The notes beneath the pieces were generated by a model. The model was not told the DNA's origin and made no database searches. It worked only from the letters and a program-made list of their open reading frames with translations. The translations under genes and the position numbers were made by a program. From assembly GCA_903824575.1 (NCBI GenBank), contig CAIJXJ010000024.1, positions 1 through 35,072 on the forward strand: a stretch of 35,072 bases of DNA, written 5' to 3'. The DNA comes from an uncultured Methylobacillus sp. GTDB lineage: Bacteria; Pseudomonadota; Gammaproteobacteria; Burkholderiales; Methylophilaceae. Positions 6,043 through 13,758 of the stretch are shown piece by piece. The first letter of the stretch is position 1, and the number at the start of each line of letters is the position of its first letter.

Positions 6043-7200
6043 TTATTTCTTTTCCGCCTTTTTATTCGTGGTTTTTTTTGTGCTGACTACTTTGGCCTTG
6101 GCGCTGGCACTGGATTTTTCTTCGGCTTTACCATCACGCGCACTCAGCCAGTTTGCGATCGCCGGAGCGAGTTCCTTTTGAGAACGTGACCCGACGAATA
6201 CGCCGATGTGGCCGCCCTGAAATTCATACAGGGTCTTGTCCTTGCTGCCAACCAAGTCATTCAGTGGTTTTGTGGCGGCTGGTGGCACCAGGTGATCGGC
6301 CGAGGCAAAGATATTCAAGAGAGGCATGCTGACTTTCTTCAAATCTACGCGCTGCCCGCCGATTTCCAATTCTCCCGTGACGAGTTTGTTACCCTGGTAG
6401 CAGTCTTTGACGAATTGCCGCAAGCATTCGCCCGCCTGTCCAGGGCTGTCAAAAATCCATTTCTCCATACGTAGAAAGTTGAGCAACTTGTCCTTGTCTT
6501 CCATCACATCAAGCATGTCGATGTACTTTTTGATGTTGAGGTTGAACGGCATCAGCATCAGGAAGCCAGCGTTGAGAATGTCGCCGGGGATGACCCGGTA
6601 GTTTTCTACCAGCGCATCTACGTTCATGCACTTGGACCAGTTGAATAGCAGGCCGTCGTTGGTCGAGAAGTCGAACGGAGCAACCAGAGTGACCAGATTC
6701 TGTACCTTCTTCGGATGCAGAGCGGCGTAGATGGCGGAAAAAGTCCCGCCCTGACAGATACCCATCAGACTTACCTTATCCACTTTTGCATCGTGACGTA
6801 TGGCCTCAACGCAGTTATCGAGATAACCGTTGATATAGTCGTCCATTGTCAAGTACATGTCGACCTTGGTAGGGTAGCCCCAGTCGATGATGTAGATATC
6901 CAAGCCCAGTTTGAGCAGGTTGCGGATGAAACTGCGATCTGGCTGAAGATCGAGCATATATTGCCGATTGACTAGCGCGTAGACGATCAGCACAGGCACG
7001 GCACAGCTTGACTTGCCCTCACCTTTGTAGCGGTAAAGCTTGAGCTTGTCTTCTTCGTAGACCAGTTCCTTGGGGGCGGTGCCAACGTCAATTTCGTCAA
7101 TCTCGGTCAGGAATTCGGCGCCCTTGATCAGTTTTCTGTTGAGTTCTCCCAGTTCCTTCATCATGGCCCTGGGGTCGAAATTGGAGAATGGCGTGTTCAT
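6043..7200 (-). CDS. phaC: Class III PHA synthase catalytic subunit PhaC
   Basis: This encodes a 385-residue alpha/beta-hydrolase-fold polymerase that joins 3-hydroxyacyl-CoA units into polyhydroxyalkanoate on granules. It is short, as class III PhaC proteins are, and needs PhaE. The lipase-like box GICQGG carries the nucleophile Cys149, with Asp302 (ASADHLVPP) and His331 (QGGHIGVF) completing the triad, the same numbers as I recall for the Allochromatium enzyme. The DWGYP segment of PhaC is present. An unusual feature is the C-terminal tail from about residue 354, rich in Lys, Ala, Ser and Thr. The start overlaps the phaE stop by four bases (ATGA), so the two subunits are translationally coupled. 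Confidence 0.96.
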   Translation of the reverse strand: MNTPFSNFDPRAMMKELGELNRKLIKGAEFLTEIDEIDVGTAPKELVYEEDKLKLYRYKGEGKSSCAVPVLIVYALVNRQYMLDLQPDRSFIRNLLKLGLDIYIIDWGYPTKVDMYLTMDDYINGYLDNCVEAIRHDAKVDKVSLMGICQGGTFSAIYAALHPKKVQNLVTLVAPFDFSTNDGLLFNWSKCMNVDALVENYRVIPGDILNAGFLMLMPFNLNIKKYIDMLDVMEDKDKLLNFLRMEKWIFDSPGQAGECLRQFVKDCYQGNKLVTGELEIGGQRVDLKKVSMPLLNIFASADHLVPPAATKPLNDLVGSKDKTLYEFQGGHIGVFVGSRSQKELAPAIANWLSARDGKAEEKSSASAKAKVVSTKKTTNKKAEKK

Positions 7201-8222
7201 GCGCGCTCCTTCATCTGCGATTCCATCTTCTTTACCTTTTTGCGCAGGTCATAGATGGTTTTGTAGAGATCATCCATTTCCGAACGCAGCGCGATCGGCA
7301 GGTCGAACAAGTTTATTTCCATCAGCTTGAAATAGTGATTGCGTGCGTTGAGACCGGCGTCCAGCAACTCGCCTTTGAGCCTGGAAAAATCAGTGGTCTG
7401 GAACAGTTTGTAATAGGTCTTCTCGTTGGTGTCGATCCACAAATCGAAGAAGTCGTCGAACTTGCTTATTTCCTCTTTGTTCTCGATCTTGAGCGCCAGT
7501 TGCGCCATGACTTTTTCCATTGCTTCAACACCGGTCAAGTACATGGCGTGTTGGTATTCGACGTTCTTGACAGCATAAACCGACATGTCATCGATACAGC
7601 GCGTCATCAATTCCATTTTTTCGCGGTCCTTGCCTACCGCAGGGACATGAAGACTTCGCCCGACCGTGCCGTCAAATGCATTGAACAGGCGATGGAACAT
7701 CTGCATCAGTTCTTCTGGATGACCCTGCGCAAGATGCGGAAAAGTCTGCATATTTTGCAGGGTAGCATCAATCCACGGCTTGCCGAAATGGTCTGAATTG
7801 CTGGACAGCAACTCAGAGAATTGTGCCATCTGGCTCTGCAGCTGTTCGGCACCAGTGGCATCAAGGTAGAACAGTTTGTCCACCATGACCTTGATCCTGG
7901 CGGGATCCATCATCTCTTTCCAGGATTCCGGATCGAGGTTCTGGTTTTGTATAGCTTTCAGCACCGGTTGCCATAGTTCGAACAGCTTCTGATACACCCC
8001 GGAACTGCCGAAAGCTTTGAACAGTGTTTCCTTGATAGCGTTGGCATCCGGACCGGCAGATACAGCATCAACCGCCATTTTGCGCCACACTTCAAACGGG
8101 TTCTCCGGCGCGACCTGGCCCTGATAGAACGACTGCATTTGCGCCGCCTGCCCTCGCAAGACCTCGAATGCCTGGTTCTGTGCCTTCACCCAGGTGTTGA
8201 AAAAATCATTAGCGTTTTCCAC
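7197..8222 (-). CDS. phaE: Class III PHA synthase subunit PhaE
   Basis: This encodes a 341-residue protein, close to the usual PhaE size. It begins ENANDFFNTWVKAQNQAFEV and ends with the conserved helical LFDLPIALRSEMDDLYKTIY segment followed by DLRKKVKKMESQM, which I recognise as the PhaE C-terminus that contacts PhaC. PhaE has no catalytic site of its own but is required for PhaC activity. Translation starts at GTG (8220-8222) with AAGGAG nine bases upstream. The four-base overlap with phaC suits equal production of the two subunits. A hairpin lies in the 80-base gap to the phasin-like gene before it. Confidence 0.93.
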   Translation of the reverse strand: MENANDFFNTWVKAQNQAFEVLRGQAAQMQSFYQGQVAPENPFEVWRKMAVDAVSAGPDANAIKETLFKAFGSSGVYQKLFELWQPVLKAIQNQNLDPESWKEMMDPARIKVMVDKLFYLDATGAEQLQSQMAQFSELLSSNSDHFGKPWIDATLQNMQTFPHLAQGHPEELMQMFHRLFNAFDGTVGRSLHVPAVGKDREKMELMTRCIDDMSVYAVKNVEYQHAMYLTGVEAMEKVMAQLALKIENKEEISKFDDFFDLWIDTNEKTYYKLFQTTDFSRLKGELLDAGLNARNHYFKLMEINLFDLPIALRSEMDDLYKTIYDLRKKVKKMESQMKERA

Positions 8223-8268
8223 GTCTGTTGCTCCTTGTCAACGTCGGATTAACCTGCCCAGAAAAGTT

Positions 8269-8285
8269 GTGGCAACCGTTGCCAC
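8269..8285 (-). terminator. Hairpin between the phasin-like gene and phaE (possible attenuator)
   Basis: GTGGCAAC and GTTGCCAC are perfect inverted arms around a single base, which would fold as a 6-bp stem with a 5-base loop. On the minus strand it is followed by AACTTTTCT. It lies 18 bases after the phasin-like stop and 47 before the phaE start. The short T-run suggests partial termination or 3'-end stabilisation of the phasin-like mRNA. Confidence 0.4.
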
Positions 8286-8302
8286 CAAAGCGCTAAGCCA
8301 AA

Positions 8303-8653
8303 TTATTTCGTCTTGGCAGGCTTGGTAATTTCAGACAGGTTACTGATCACTTCGCGGTTGATTGCAACCTGCTTTTCCAACGATTCATTCCACGTTTCCT
8401 GTAGTTTCAGCGCTTCGTCACCGATAGCCTTGGAGGCATTGAGGATGGTGCTGAACCAGTTATTGAATAGGTTAACCGCTTCTTTGGCTTGCGGAATGGC
8501 CGGTGTATCGGGCAAACCGCTGACGGACTGCTGCAACTTCTGCAGGTTATCCAGCCATTGTGTGCTTAGATTTTTCTGCGTGGTTAGCAAGTTTCCCAGC
8601 ACCAGCTTCTGGGTGTTGGCAACAGCATCAAAATAATCGAGTTGTGTTTCCAT
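8303..8653 (-). CDS. Phasin-like PHA granule protein
   Basis: This encodes a 116-residue, fully helical protein of phasin type. I place the start at the ATG at 8653 because AAGGAG lies seven bases upstream; the in-frame ATG at 8668 would put that site inside the gene. Heptad-like Leu/Gln-rich segments (QWLDNLQKLQQSVSG, residues 32-46) and a Trp-containing amphipathic helix follow, with no cysteine and no signal peptide. The C-terminus carries the motif W88-x5-KQ-x3-NREV, which recurs at exact spacing in the next gene upstream. Phasins coat PHA granules and control their size and number. Position inside the pha operon supports the call, although overall similarity to PhaP was not tested. Confidence 0.75.
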   Translation of the reverse strand: METQLDYFDAVANTQKLVLGNLLTTQKNLSTQWLDNLQKLQQSVSGLPDTPAIPQAKEAVNLFNNWFSTILNASKAIGDEALKLQETWNESLEKQVAINREVISNLSEITKPAKTK

Positions 8654-8700
8654 GATTTTCTCCTTCATTTACACGTTGATAAGTACCACTGTTTAACAAA

Positions 8701-9138
8701 TTATTTCGGCGTTTTGAATGGGCTGAAGGCATCGAAGAAGCTTTTGGCCACTTCACGGTTCATCTCCATTTGCTTGTCGATCACGCCCTGCCAGGCCTGT
8801 TGCGCCTTGGCGCCACCCTCGGCGATGAAACTTTGTTGCAATTCACGTATGGTTTCGCGCAACAACCGATTCTCGGCTCTGAGGTCGTCCGTTTCCTTCT
8901 GCAGCGCTTCATATTTGGCCAGCGGCACAAAACCGAGAGCACTGTAGAAATCCGCCATGCGCTCCATCATCTGCTGCGCATCGGGAAAATTAGAAGCATA
9001 CGGTGTCGTACCCCAGAATTTCTTCGCAGCCTCCATGCCGTCCTGTTGCATCTTGCTGAAAAACTCACCTGCCCCTTGTCTAAACATCGGGTTGGCAAAC
9101 ATGTCTATCATCATCTTGGCCTGATCTGGAGTCATCAT
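8701..9138 (-). CDS. PHA granule-associated helical protein (phasin or PhaR/PhaE-like), function uncertain
   Basis: This encodes a 145-residue protein. An N-terminal Met/Phe-rich region (MMTPDQAKMMIDMFANPMFR) is followed by a leucine-rich coiled coil at about residues 74-105 (YEALQKETDDLRAENRLLRE). The C-terminus (W116-x5-KQ-x3-NREV, then FFDAFSPFK) matches that of the phasin-like protein downstream. It could be a second phasin, a regulator of granule number, or a synthase-interacting subunit. Its ATG directly abuts the stop of the ribbon-helix-helix gene (TAAATG), so the two are co-translated. The GGAAAG before it serves as ribosome-binding site. Confidence 0.65.
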   Translation of the reverse strand: MMTPDQAKMMIDMFANPMFRQGAGEFFSKMQQDGMEAAKKFWGTTPYASNFPDAQQMMERMADFYSALGFVPLAKYEALQKETDDLRAENRLLRETIRELQQSFIAEGGAKAQQAWQGVIDKQMEMNREVAKSFFDAFSPFKTPK

Positions 9139-9501
9139 TTAACTTTCCGCTTTTTTATTCTTATGAGCTGCGGCTGGAGCAGCTTTGGGCCGTTCCGGTT
9201 CTGGCTTGCCATGTGGCGTTTCCGTTGGATTCCACATCTGCCAAGGGTTGGTCATCATACGAAACATATCGGCATCTTTCATACTGCCGAACTGCTTGAG
9301 CCATGAACCCAACATGCCAAGGTAGTTTTTCAGATCCCAGCCGGAATTGAGCAAAAACGGCAGCGAACGGTTGAGATCGCGGATATAGGAGCGCACCACA
9401 TAGGCTACGTTGATATCCGGGTCGCCAAACTCTTCCAGATAAGCCTTGAGCTTTTCGAACTCTTCCTCGTCAAGCCTGAGGGTAATTGGTTTGAGGGCCA
9501 T
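9139..9501 (-). CDS. Ribbon-helix-helix protein at the head of the PHA operon
   Basis: This encodes a 120-residue protein. It opens MALKPITLRLDEEEFEKLKA, the strand-helix start of a ribbon-helix-helix (RHH) DNA-binding domain, followed by a YVVRSYIRDLNRSLPFL helix. The middle (LKNYLGMLGSWLKQFG, then MTNPWQMWNPTETP) is not part of standard RHH regulators, and the last 25 residues are rich in Pro, Lys and Ala. I choose the ATG at 9501 because CTGGAG lies six bases upstream; the longer frame to 9564 overlaps the promoter. It could be the operon's repressor or a granule-DNA linker, since phasin-type DNA-binding proteins (PhaF, PhaM) have similar basic tails. The function is inferred from position only. 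Confidence 0.65.
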   Translation of the reverse strand: MALKPITLRLDEEEFEKLKAYLEEFGDPDINVAYVVRSYIRDLNRSLPFLLNSGWDLKNYLGMLGSWLKQFGSMKDADMFRMMTNPWQMWNPTETPHGKPEPERPKAAPAAAHKNKKAES

Positions 9502-9533
9502 CTCCATCTCCAGATAATTCATAATGTATGCCA

Positions 9534-9561
9534 ATAGTAATACTTTAGTAATTTTTGTCAA
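9534..9561 (-). promoter_or_regulatory. Promoter of the PHA operon
   Basis: A perfect -35 box TTGACA (9556-9561) precedes TACTAT (9534-9539) with a 16-base spacer on the minus strand. The predicted transcript start is about 25-30 bases before the RHH gene's ATG at 9501. The spacer (ATTACTAAAGTAT) contains an imperfect palindrome that could serve as an RHH binding site. No other good promoter is evident before phaB, so this may drive the whole seven-gene unit. Confidence 0.55.
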
Positions 9562-9648
9562 CAAAAAAAATCAAGAGATTAAATTTTTTTTCGGGCTGGA
9601 TATTCCTTGAAAATGAATGGGTCTTAAGCGGCCATCAGCACATAAAAA

Positions 9649-9670
9649 AAGCCCCGAAAAATCGGGGCTT
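9649..9670 (-). terminator. Intrinsic terminator of glnA
   Basis: AAGCCCCGA and TCGGGGCTT form a perfect 9-bp stem with a 4-base loop. On the minus strand it is followed by seven T. It lies 44 bases after the glnA stop and separates glnA from the PHA operon promoter. Confidence 0.9.
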
Positions 9671-9713
9671 GTGAGGGGCTTGTGCGTCTTGTAGCTACGC
9701 ACTGAATACTTGA

Positions 9714-11123
9714 TCAGCAGCTATAGTACATCTGGAACTCGATTGGATGCGTCGTCATGCGGATCAGGTTCACTTCTTCCATCTTCAGGCCGATGTAGGC
9801 ATCGATCCATTCGTTGGAGAAAACGCCGCCACGGGTCAGGAACTCGCGGTCCTTGTCCAGTGCATCGAGGGCTTCATCCAGGCTGGCGCACACGGTTGGA
9901 ATCTTGGCATCTTCTTCCGGTGGCAAGTCGTACAGGTTCTTGTCGGCAGGGTCACCCGGGTGGATTTTGTTCTGAATGCCGTCCAAGCCCGCCATCATCA
10001 GCGCAGCAAAGGCAAGGTATGGATTGGCAATCGGATCCGGGAAACGGGTTTCGATTCGACGCGCCTTGTCGGACTGCACGTGCGGCACGCGGATGGAAGC
10101 GGAACGGTTCTTGGCGGAGTAGGCCACCTTGACCGGTGCCTCGTAGTGTGGAACCAGACGCTTGTAAGAATTGGTGCCAGGATTAGTGATGGCGTTCAGC
10201 GCCTTGACGTGCTTGATGATGCCGCCGATATAGAACAGGGCGGTCTCGGATAGGCCGGCGTAGCCATTCCCTGCGAACAGGTTCTTGCCATCCTTCCAGA
10301 GCGATTGGTGCACATGCATGCCGGAACCATTGTCGCCAACAATGGGCTTGGGCATGAAGGTGGCGGTCTTGCCATACTGGTGTGCCACATTGTGAACTAC
10401 GTACTTCAGGATCTGGGTCCAGTCGGCGCGCTTGACCAGCGTGCTGAAAACGGTGCCGATCTCGCACTGGCCGGCAGTCGCTACTTCGTGGTGATGCACT
10501 TCGACCGGTACGCCGAGCTCTTCCAGTGCCATACACATGGCGGAGCGAATGTCATGCAGGCTATCGACTGGCGGTACCGGGAAGTAGCCACCCTTGATGC
10601 CGGGGCGGTGGCCAATATTGCCACCTTCCAGAGATTCGCCTGATGTCCAGGCCGCTTCTTCAGAGGTGATCTTGACGTGACAGCCGGACATGTCGATATT
10701 CCACTGTACAGCGTCAAAAATGAAGAACTCAGGTTCCGGACCAAAATAGGCAGTGTCGCCGATGCCGGTGGACTTCAGGTAGGTTTCGGCGCGCTTGGCG
10801 ATGGAGCGTGGGTCACGGTCATAGCCGCGGCCATCGGTAGGATCGACGACATCACAGGTCAACACCAGAGTTGGCTCATCGAAGAATGGATCGATGTAGG
10901 CGGTATCAGGGTCTGGCATCAGAAGCATGTCGGAGGCTTGAATGCCCTTCCAGCCGGCGATAGAGGAGCCATCGAAAGCGTGGCCTTCGCTAAACTTGTC
11001 TTCATTGAAGGCGGAAACTGGCACGGAAACATGTTGTTCCTTGCCACGGGTATCGGTAAAGCGGAAGTCAACGAAGCGAATTTCGTTATCCTTGACCAGT
11101 TTGAGTACGTCGGCAACTGCCAT
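9714..11123 (-). CDS. glnA: Glutamine synthetase, type I
   Basis: This encodes a 469-residue protein, the standard length of the bacterial GSI-beta subunit, a dodecameric enzyme making glutamine from glutamate, ammonia and ATP. Recognisable motifs are [12 protein letters not shown] near residue 50, the PEPEFFIFD metal-binding segment, [14 protein letters not shown], the ATP-binding [19 protein letters not shown] and NRSASIRVP. Tyr398 in NLYDLPPEE is the site at which GlnE would add AMP under nitrogen sufficiency. The sigma54 promoter and NtrC site upstream show nitrogen control. It is a single-gene unit with its own terminator. Confidence 0.98.
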   Translation of the reverse strand: MAVADVLKLVKDNEIRFVDFRFTDTRGKEQHVSVPVSAFNEDKFSEGHAFDGSSIAGWKGIQASDMLLMPDPDTAYIDPFFDEPTLVLTCDVVDPTDGRGYDRDPRSIAKRAETYLKSTGIGDTAYFGPEPEFFIFDAVQWNIDMSGCHVKITSEEAAWTSGESLEGGNIGHRPGIKGGYFPVPPVDSLHDIRSAMCMALEELGVPVEVHHHEVATAGQCEIGTVFSTLVKRADWTQILKYVVHNVAHQYGKTATFMPKPIVGDNGSGMHVHQSLWKDGKNLFAGNGYAGLSETALFYIGGIIKHVKALNAITNPGTNSYKRLVPHYEAPVKVAYSAKNRSASIRVPHVQSDKARRIETRFPDPIANPYLAFAALMMAGLDGIQNKIHPGDPADKNLYDLPPEEDAKIPTVCASLDEALDALDKDREFLTRGGVFSNEWIDAYIGLKMEEVNLIRMTTHPIEFQMYYSC

Positions 11124-11172
11124 TTCAATCTCCTAAAAACAGTTAAACAAAAAATTTTGGCACGTAGGTAAA

Positions 11173-11188
11173 AGCAGAAAACGTGCCA
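11173..11188 (-). promoter_or_regulatory. Sigma54 promoter of glnA
   Basis: On the minus strand TGGCACGTTTTCTGCT matches the sigma54 consensus, with GG (-24) and GC (-12) separated by exactly ten bases. The transcript start would be near 11162, giving a leader of about 40 bases before the glnA ATG at 11123. Confidence 0.85.
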
Positions 11189-11279
11189 CGCATAATTTTT
11201 AATTTATTATTCTCACACAGAAGGTTAGAAAAGAGAATAAAAATACGTGGCCCATGGTTGGTGCCAACAAACTATTTTA

Positions 11280-11296
11280 AGCACCAGTTTGGTGCA
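11280..11296 (-). promoter_or_regulatory. NtrC enhancer site upstream of glnA
   Basis: GCACCA and TGGTGC arms separated by GTT match the NtrC dyad consensus (TGCACC/GGTGCA). The site is about 120-135 bases before the predicted transcript start, the usual enhancer distance. A weaker second site containing TGGTGC lies at 11249-11264. The strong site also lies just upstream of the divergent rhodanese gene and could affect it. Confidence 0.8.
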
Positions 11297-11353
11297 TTCG
11301 GACCGTGGTGAAAAAAGGATTTATAATCAGCACTAAATCGAGATGGAGAAAAA

Positions 11354-11815
11354 ATGATGGTGAATTTAAGTGATATCCTGGCACGCGCACAGGCCCGTGC
11401 TCGCGACAACAATCTGCCCTATGCCGGATCTCTGACGCCAAAAGAAGCGCAGTCGGTGCTGGGTCTGGCTCCTGCAGCACGGTTGGTGGATGTGCGTACG
11501 CGCGCGGAGTTGGATTTGGTCGGTCGGGTGCCCGGCGCCCAGCATATCGAATGGGCGTTTTACCCCGGCATGAAACCTAACCCGGATTTTCCGGCGCAGC
11601 TCAATATGCAGGTGGACAAGGAATCGCTGGTCATGTTTCTGTGCCGTACCGGCGGGCGCTCACACAATGCCGCGATTGTTGCGGCGCAAGAGGGATTTGC
11701 CGAGAGTTATAACATCTTGGAAGGCTTCGAGGGCGAGACTGATCATGCCGCCAACCAGCGCGGTAACCTCAACGGCTGGCGCGCAGCCGGATTGCCCTGG
11801 ACCAATGTCGGCTGA
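11354..11815 (+). CDS. Rhodanese-like sulfurtransferase domain protein
   Basis: This encodes a 153-residue single-domain protein. LVDVRTRAELDLVGRVPGAQHIEW is the rhodanese N-terminal signature, and the active loop CRTGGRS carries the catalytic Cys97, which would hold a persulfide. The longer loop between IEWAFYPGM and the Cys is typical of one rhodanese subgroup. No signal peptide is visible, so it is cytoplasmic. GGAG precedes the tandem ATG codons at 11354 and 11357; either may be used. A TATAAT -10 box lies at 11322-11327 with a weak -35. It is divergent from glnA, and aroE begins two bases after its stop. Confidence 0.88.
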   Translation: MMVNLSDILARAQARARDNNLPYAGSLTPKEAQSVLGLAPAARLVDVRTRAELDLVGRVPGAQHIEWAFYPGMKPNPDFPAQLNMQVDKESLVMFLCRTGGRSHNAAIVAAQEGFAESYNILEGFEGETDHAANQRGNLNGWRAAGLPWTNVG

Positions 11816-11817
11816 AC

Positions 11818-12624
11818 ATGGTTGATCGCTACGCCGTCATCGGCAACCCGGTTGAGCACAGCAAGTCACCCCTGATCCATGCGGAGTTTGCCCGTCAAAC
11901 CGGCCAGGCTATGTTATATGAACGTATTCTGGCTCCGCTAGGCGGCTTTGCCGGGAGTCTGAAACAGTTTCGTCTGGCCGGCGGGCGAGGCGTCAATGTG
12001 ACCGTGCCATTCAAGGAGGACGCCTATCATTGCGCGACTCGGCGCACGCCACGCGCCACGCTGGCACAGGCAGTCAACACCCTGAAGTTCGAGGATGACG
12101 GCAGCGTCCTTGGCGATACCACCGATGGCCTCGGCCTGGTGCGTGACATTGTGAGTAATCTTGGCGTGAATCTCCGGGATCAGCGCATCTTGCTAATGGG
12201 TGCAGGAGGTGCCGCGCGCGGCGTGATCGGGCCTTTGCTTGATCAGGTCCCCGCATCGCTAATGCTGGTAAACCGCAGCGCCGACCGTGCCCTGGCGCTC
12301 TGCGCCACATTTCCCATTATTTCCGCTGGCGCCTATGCTGATCTGGCAGAACGGTCGTTCGACGTCGTCATCAACGCAACGGCCAGCAGCCTCAATAACG
12401 AACTGCCACCTCTGCCTGACAGCGTTTTCGCGCCGGGGGCTCTCGCCTATGACATGATGTATGGGCGTGACACACTGTTCATGCAATTTGCCCGCGCGCA
12501 TGGCGCTGGACTGGTCGCAGATGGCCTTGGCATGCTGGTGGAGCAGGCGGCAGAATCCTTCCTGTTGTGGCGAGGACTAAGGCCTGAAACTGAACCTGTG
12601 CTGAAAATGTTTCGCACCGCATGA
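11818..12624 (+). CDS. aroE: Shikimate dehydrogenase (NADP+)
   Basis: This encodes a 268-residue protein of the normal AroE length, which reduces 3-dehydroshikimate to shikimate in aromatic amino acid synthesis. It shows the substrate-binding HSKSPLIH (14-21), the catalytic Lys66 in NVTVPFKEDAY and Asp103 in GDTTDGLG, the nucleotide-binding GAGGAARG (128-135), and NRSADRA for NADP selectivity. The C-terminal DGLGMLVEQAAESFLLWRG is the family ending. It starts two bases after the rhodanese stop and overlaps mtgA by four bases. Confidence 0.97.
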   Translation: MVDRYAVIGNPVEHSKSPLIHAEFARQTGQAMLYERILAPLGGFAGSLKQFRLAGGRGVNVTVPFKEDAYHCATRRTPRATLAQAVNTLKFEDDGSVLGDTTDGLGLVRDIVSNLGVNLRDQRILLMGAGGAARGVIGPLLDQVPASLMLVNRSADRALALCATFPIISAGAYADLAERSFDVVINATASSLNNELPPLPDSVFAPGALAYDMMYGRDTLFMQFARAHGAGLVADGLGMLVEQAAESFLLWRGLRPETEPVLKMFRTA

Positions 12625-13307
12625 AGCGATTTATCGGTCGCCTCGTATTGGGCTTATTGCTGCTGGTCTTGCTGTATCAGGCCTGGCTTTTTGTGCATGT
12701 GTGGTGGTGGGTGGATCATAACCCGGACTCCAGCGCCTTCATGGAAGACCGCCTACATGTCATGCAGGCGAAGGATTCGGAGGCGGAATTGCGGCACCAG
12801 TGGGTGCCTTATAGCCGCATCTCAGTCAATCTAAAGCGCGCCGTTATTGCTGCCGAGGATGCCAAGTTCAACGATCATGAGGGCTTCGATTGGGAAGGCA
12901 TGCAGAAGGCTTACGAGAAAAATTTGAAGAAGGGCAAGATCGTGGCGGGCGGATCGACCATCAGCCAGCAATTGGCCAAGAACCTGTTTCTATCTTCCAA
13001 ACGTACCCCCTGGCGCAAACTGGAAGAAGCGGTGATTACCGTCATGCTGGAAAAGATGATGAGCAAGCGGCGCATCCTGGAGATCTATCTGAACGTCATC
13101 GAATGGGGTAACGGCATCTTTGGCGCCGAAGCCGCTGCACGACATTACTACAAGTCCAGCGCCGCAGCCCTGGGAGTGGAGCAGGCCGCGCGACTGGCTG
13201 CGATGGTGCCCAATCCCCGTTATTACGACAGACACCAGACGGCGCGCGGACTGGCACGCAAGACCGGCATCATAGCGATGCGCATGAATTCAGCCGAGGT
13301 GCCCTGA
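12621..13307 (+). CDS. mtgA: Monofunctional peptidoglycan transglycosylase
   Basis: This encodes a 228-residue protein with one N-terminal membrane anchor (residues about 7-30, Leu/Trp-rich) and a GT51 glycosyltransferase domain facing the periplasm. Family motifs are IAAEDAKFNDHEGFDW (the first Glu, residue 79, is the catalytic one), KGKIVAGGSTISQQLAKNLFL, RKLEEAVITVMLEKMMSKRRILEIYLN and WGNGIFGAEAAARHYY. It polymerises lipid II into glycan strands without a transpeptidase domain. The ATG overlaps the aroE stop (ATGA), and aroE-mtgA neighbourhood is common in betaproteobacteria. Confidence 0.96.
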   Translation: MKRFIGRLVLGLLLLVLLYQAWLFVHVWWWVDHNPDSSAFMEDRLHVMQAKDSEAELRHQWVPYSRISVNLKRAVIAAEDAKFNDHEGFDWEGMQKAYEKNLKKGKIVAGGSTISQQLAKNLFLSSKRTPWRKLEEAVITVMLEKMMSKRRILEIYLNVIEWGNGIFGAEAAARHYYKSSAAALGVEQAARLAAMVPNPRYYDRHQTARGLARKTGIIAMRMNSAEVP

Positions 13308-13360
13308 ATTTCATCAGGATGCAGGACCTTTAAGCTTCAGGAAGAATTTATCCTCTTCAT

Positions 13361-13389
13361 TTTAAAACATCAGCGAACGCTGATATATT
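13361..13389 (+). promoter_or_regulatory. Promoter with palindromic operator for the rhodanese-tusA-dsrE2 operon
   Basis: TTTAAA (13361-13366) and TATATT (13384-13389) are spaced by 17 bases. The spacer is filled by a perfect 7-bp-arm inverted repeat, ATCAGCG-AA-CGCTGAT (13369-13384), whose last base is shared with the -10 box. A repressor bound there would block RNA polymerase. The start codon is 43 bases downstream of the -10 box. Confidence 0.45.
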
Positions 13390-13431
13390 ACGCAACTCAG
13401 GCTTTCAGCCCCACATGGCAACGCATGCTGC

Positions 13432-13758
13432 ATGACAGACACTCTTGAAATTGACGCAGCAGAACTCTACCGGCTGTTGGCAGAAGATAAAATAACACTG
13501 GTAGATGTACGCCGGGATGAGGAAGTGGCACGCGGCATCATCGCCGGCGCTCAGCATATTCCCTTACACCTGATCCCGCTCAAGGTGGACGAACTTAGTG
13601 GTGAGCAGCCGTTGGTGTTTTATTGTCACAGCGGCATGCGCTCGGCACAGGCTTCAGCGTTCATGGCCAGCCGTGGGCGTCAAAACATTCACAACCTGCA
13701 AGGTGGTGTGCTGGCTTGGGGCAAGGCGGGTTACCCATTTGTAGCAAAGGAGGCATGA
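13432..13758 (+). CDS. Rhodanese-like sulfurtransferase of a sulfur-transfer operon
   Basis: This encodes a 108-residue single rhodanese domain. LVDVRRDEEVARGIIAGAQHIPL is the N-terminal signature and CHSGMRS carries the catalytic Cys65; the protein ends LQGGVLAWGKAGYPF. No signal peptide is present. The next two genes encode TusA- and DsrE-type sulfur carriers, an arrangement described for sulfur-oxidising Proteobacteria in which rhodanese mobilises sulfane sulfur, passes it to TusA and then to DsrE2. The start codon lacks a clear Shine-Dalgarno sequence. tusA starts directly after its TGA. Confidence 0.9.
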   Translation: MTDTLEIDAAELYRLLAEDKITLVDVRRDEEVARGIIAGAQHIPLHLIPLKVDELSGEQPLVFYCHSGMRSAQASAFMASRGRQNIHNLQGGVLAWGKAGYPFVAKEA

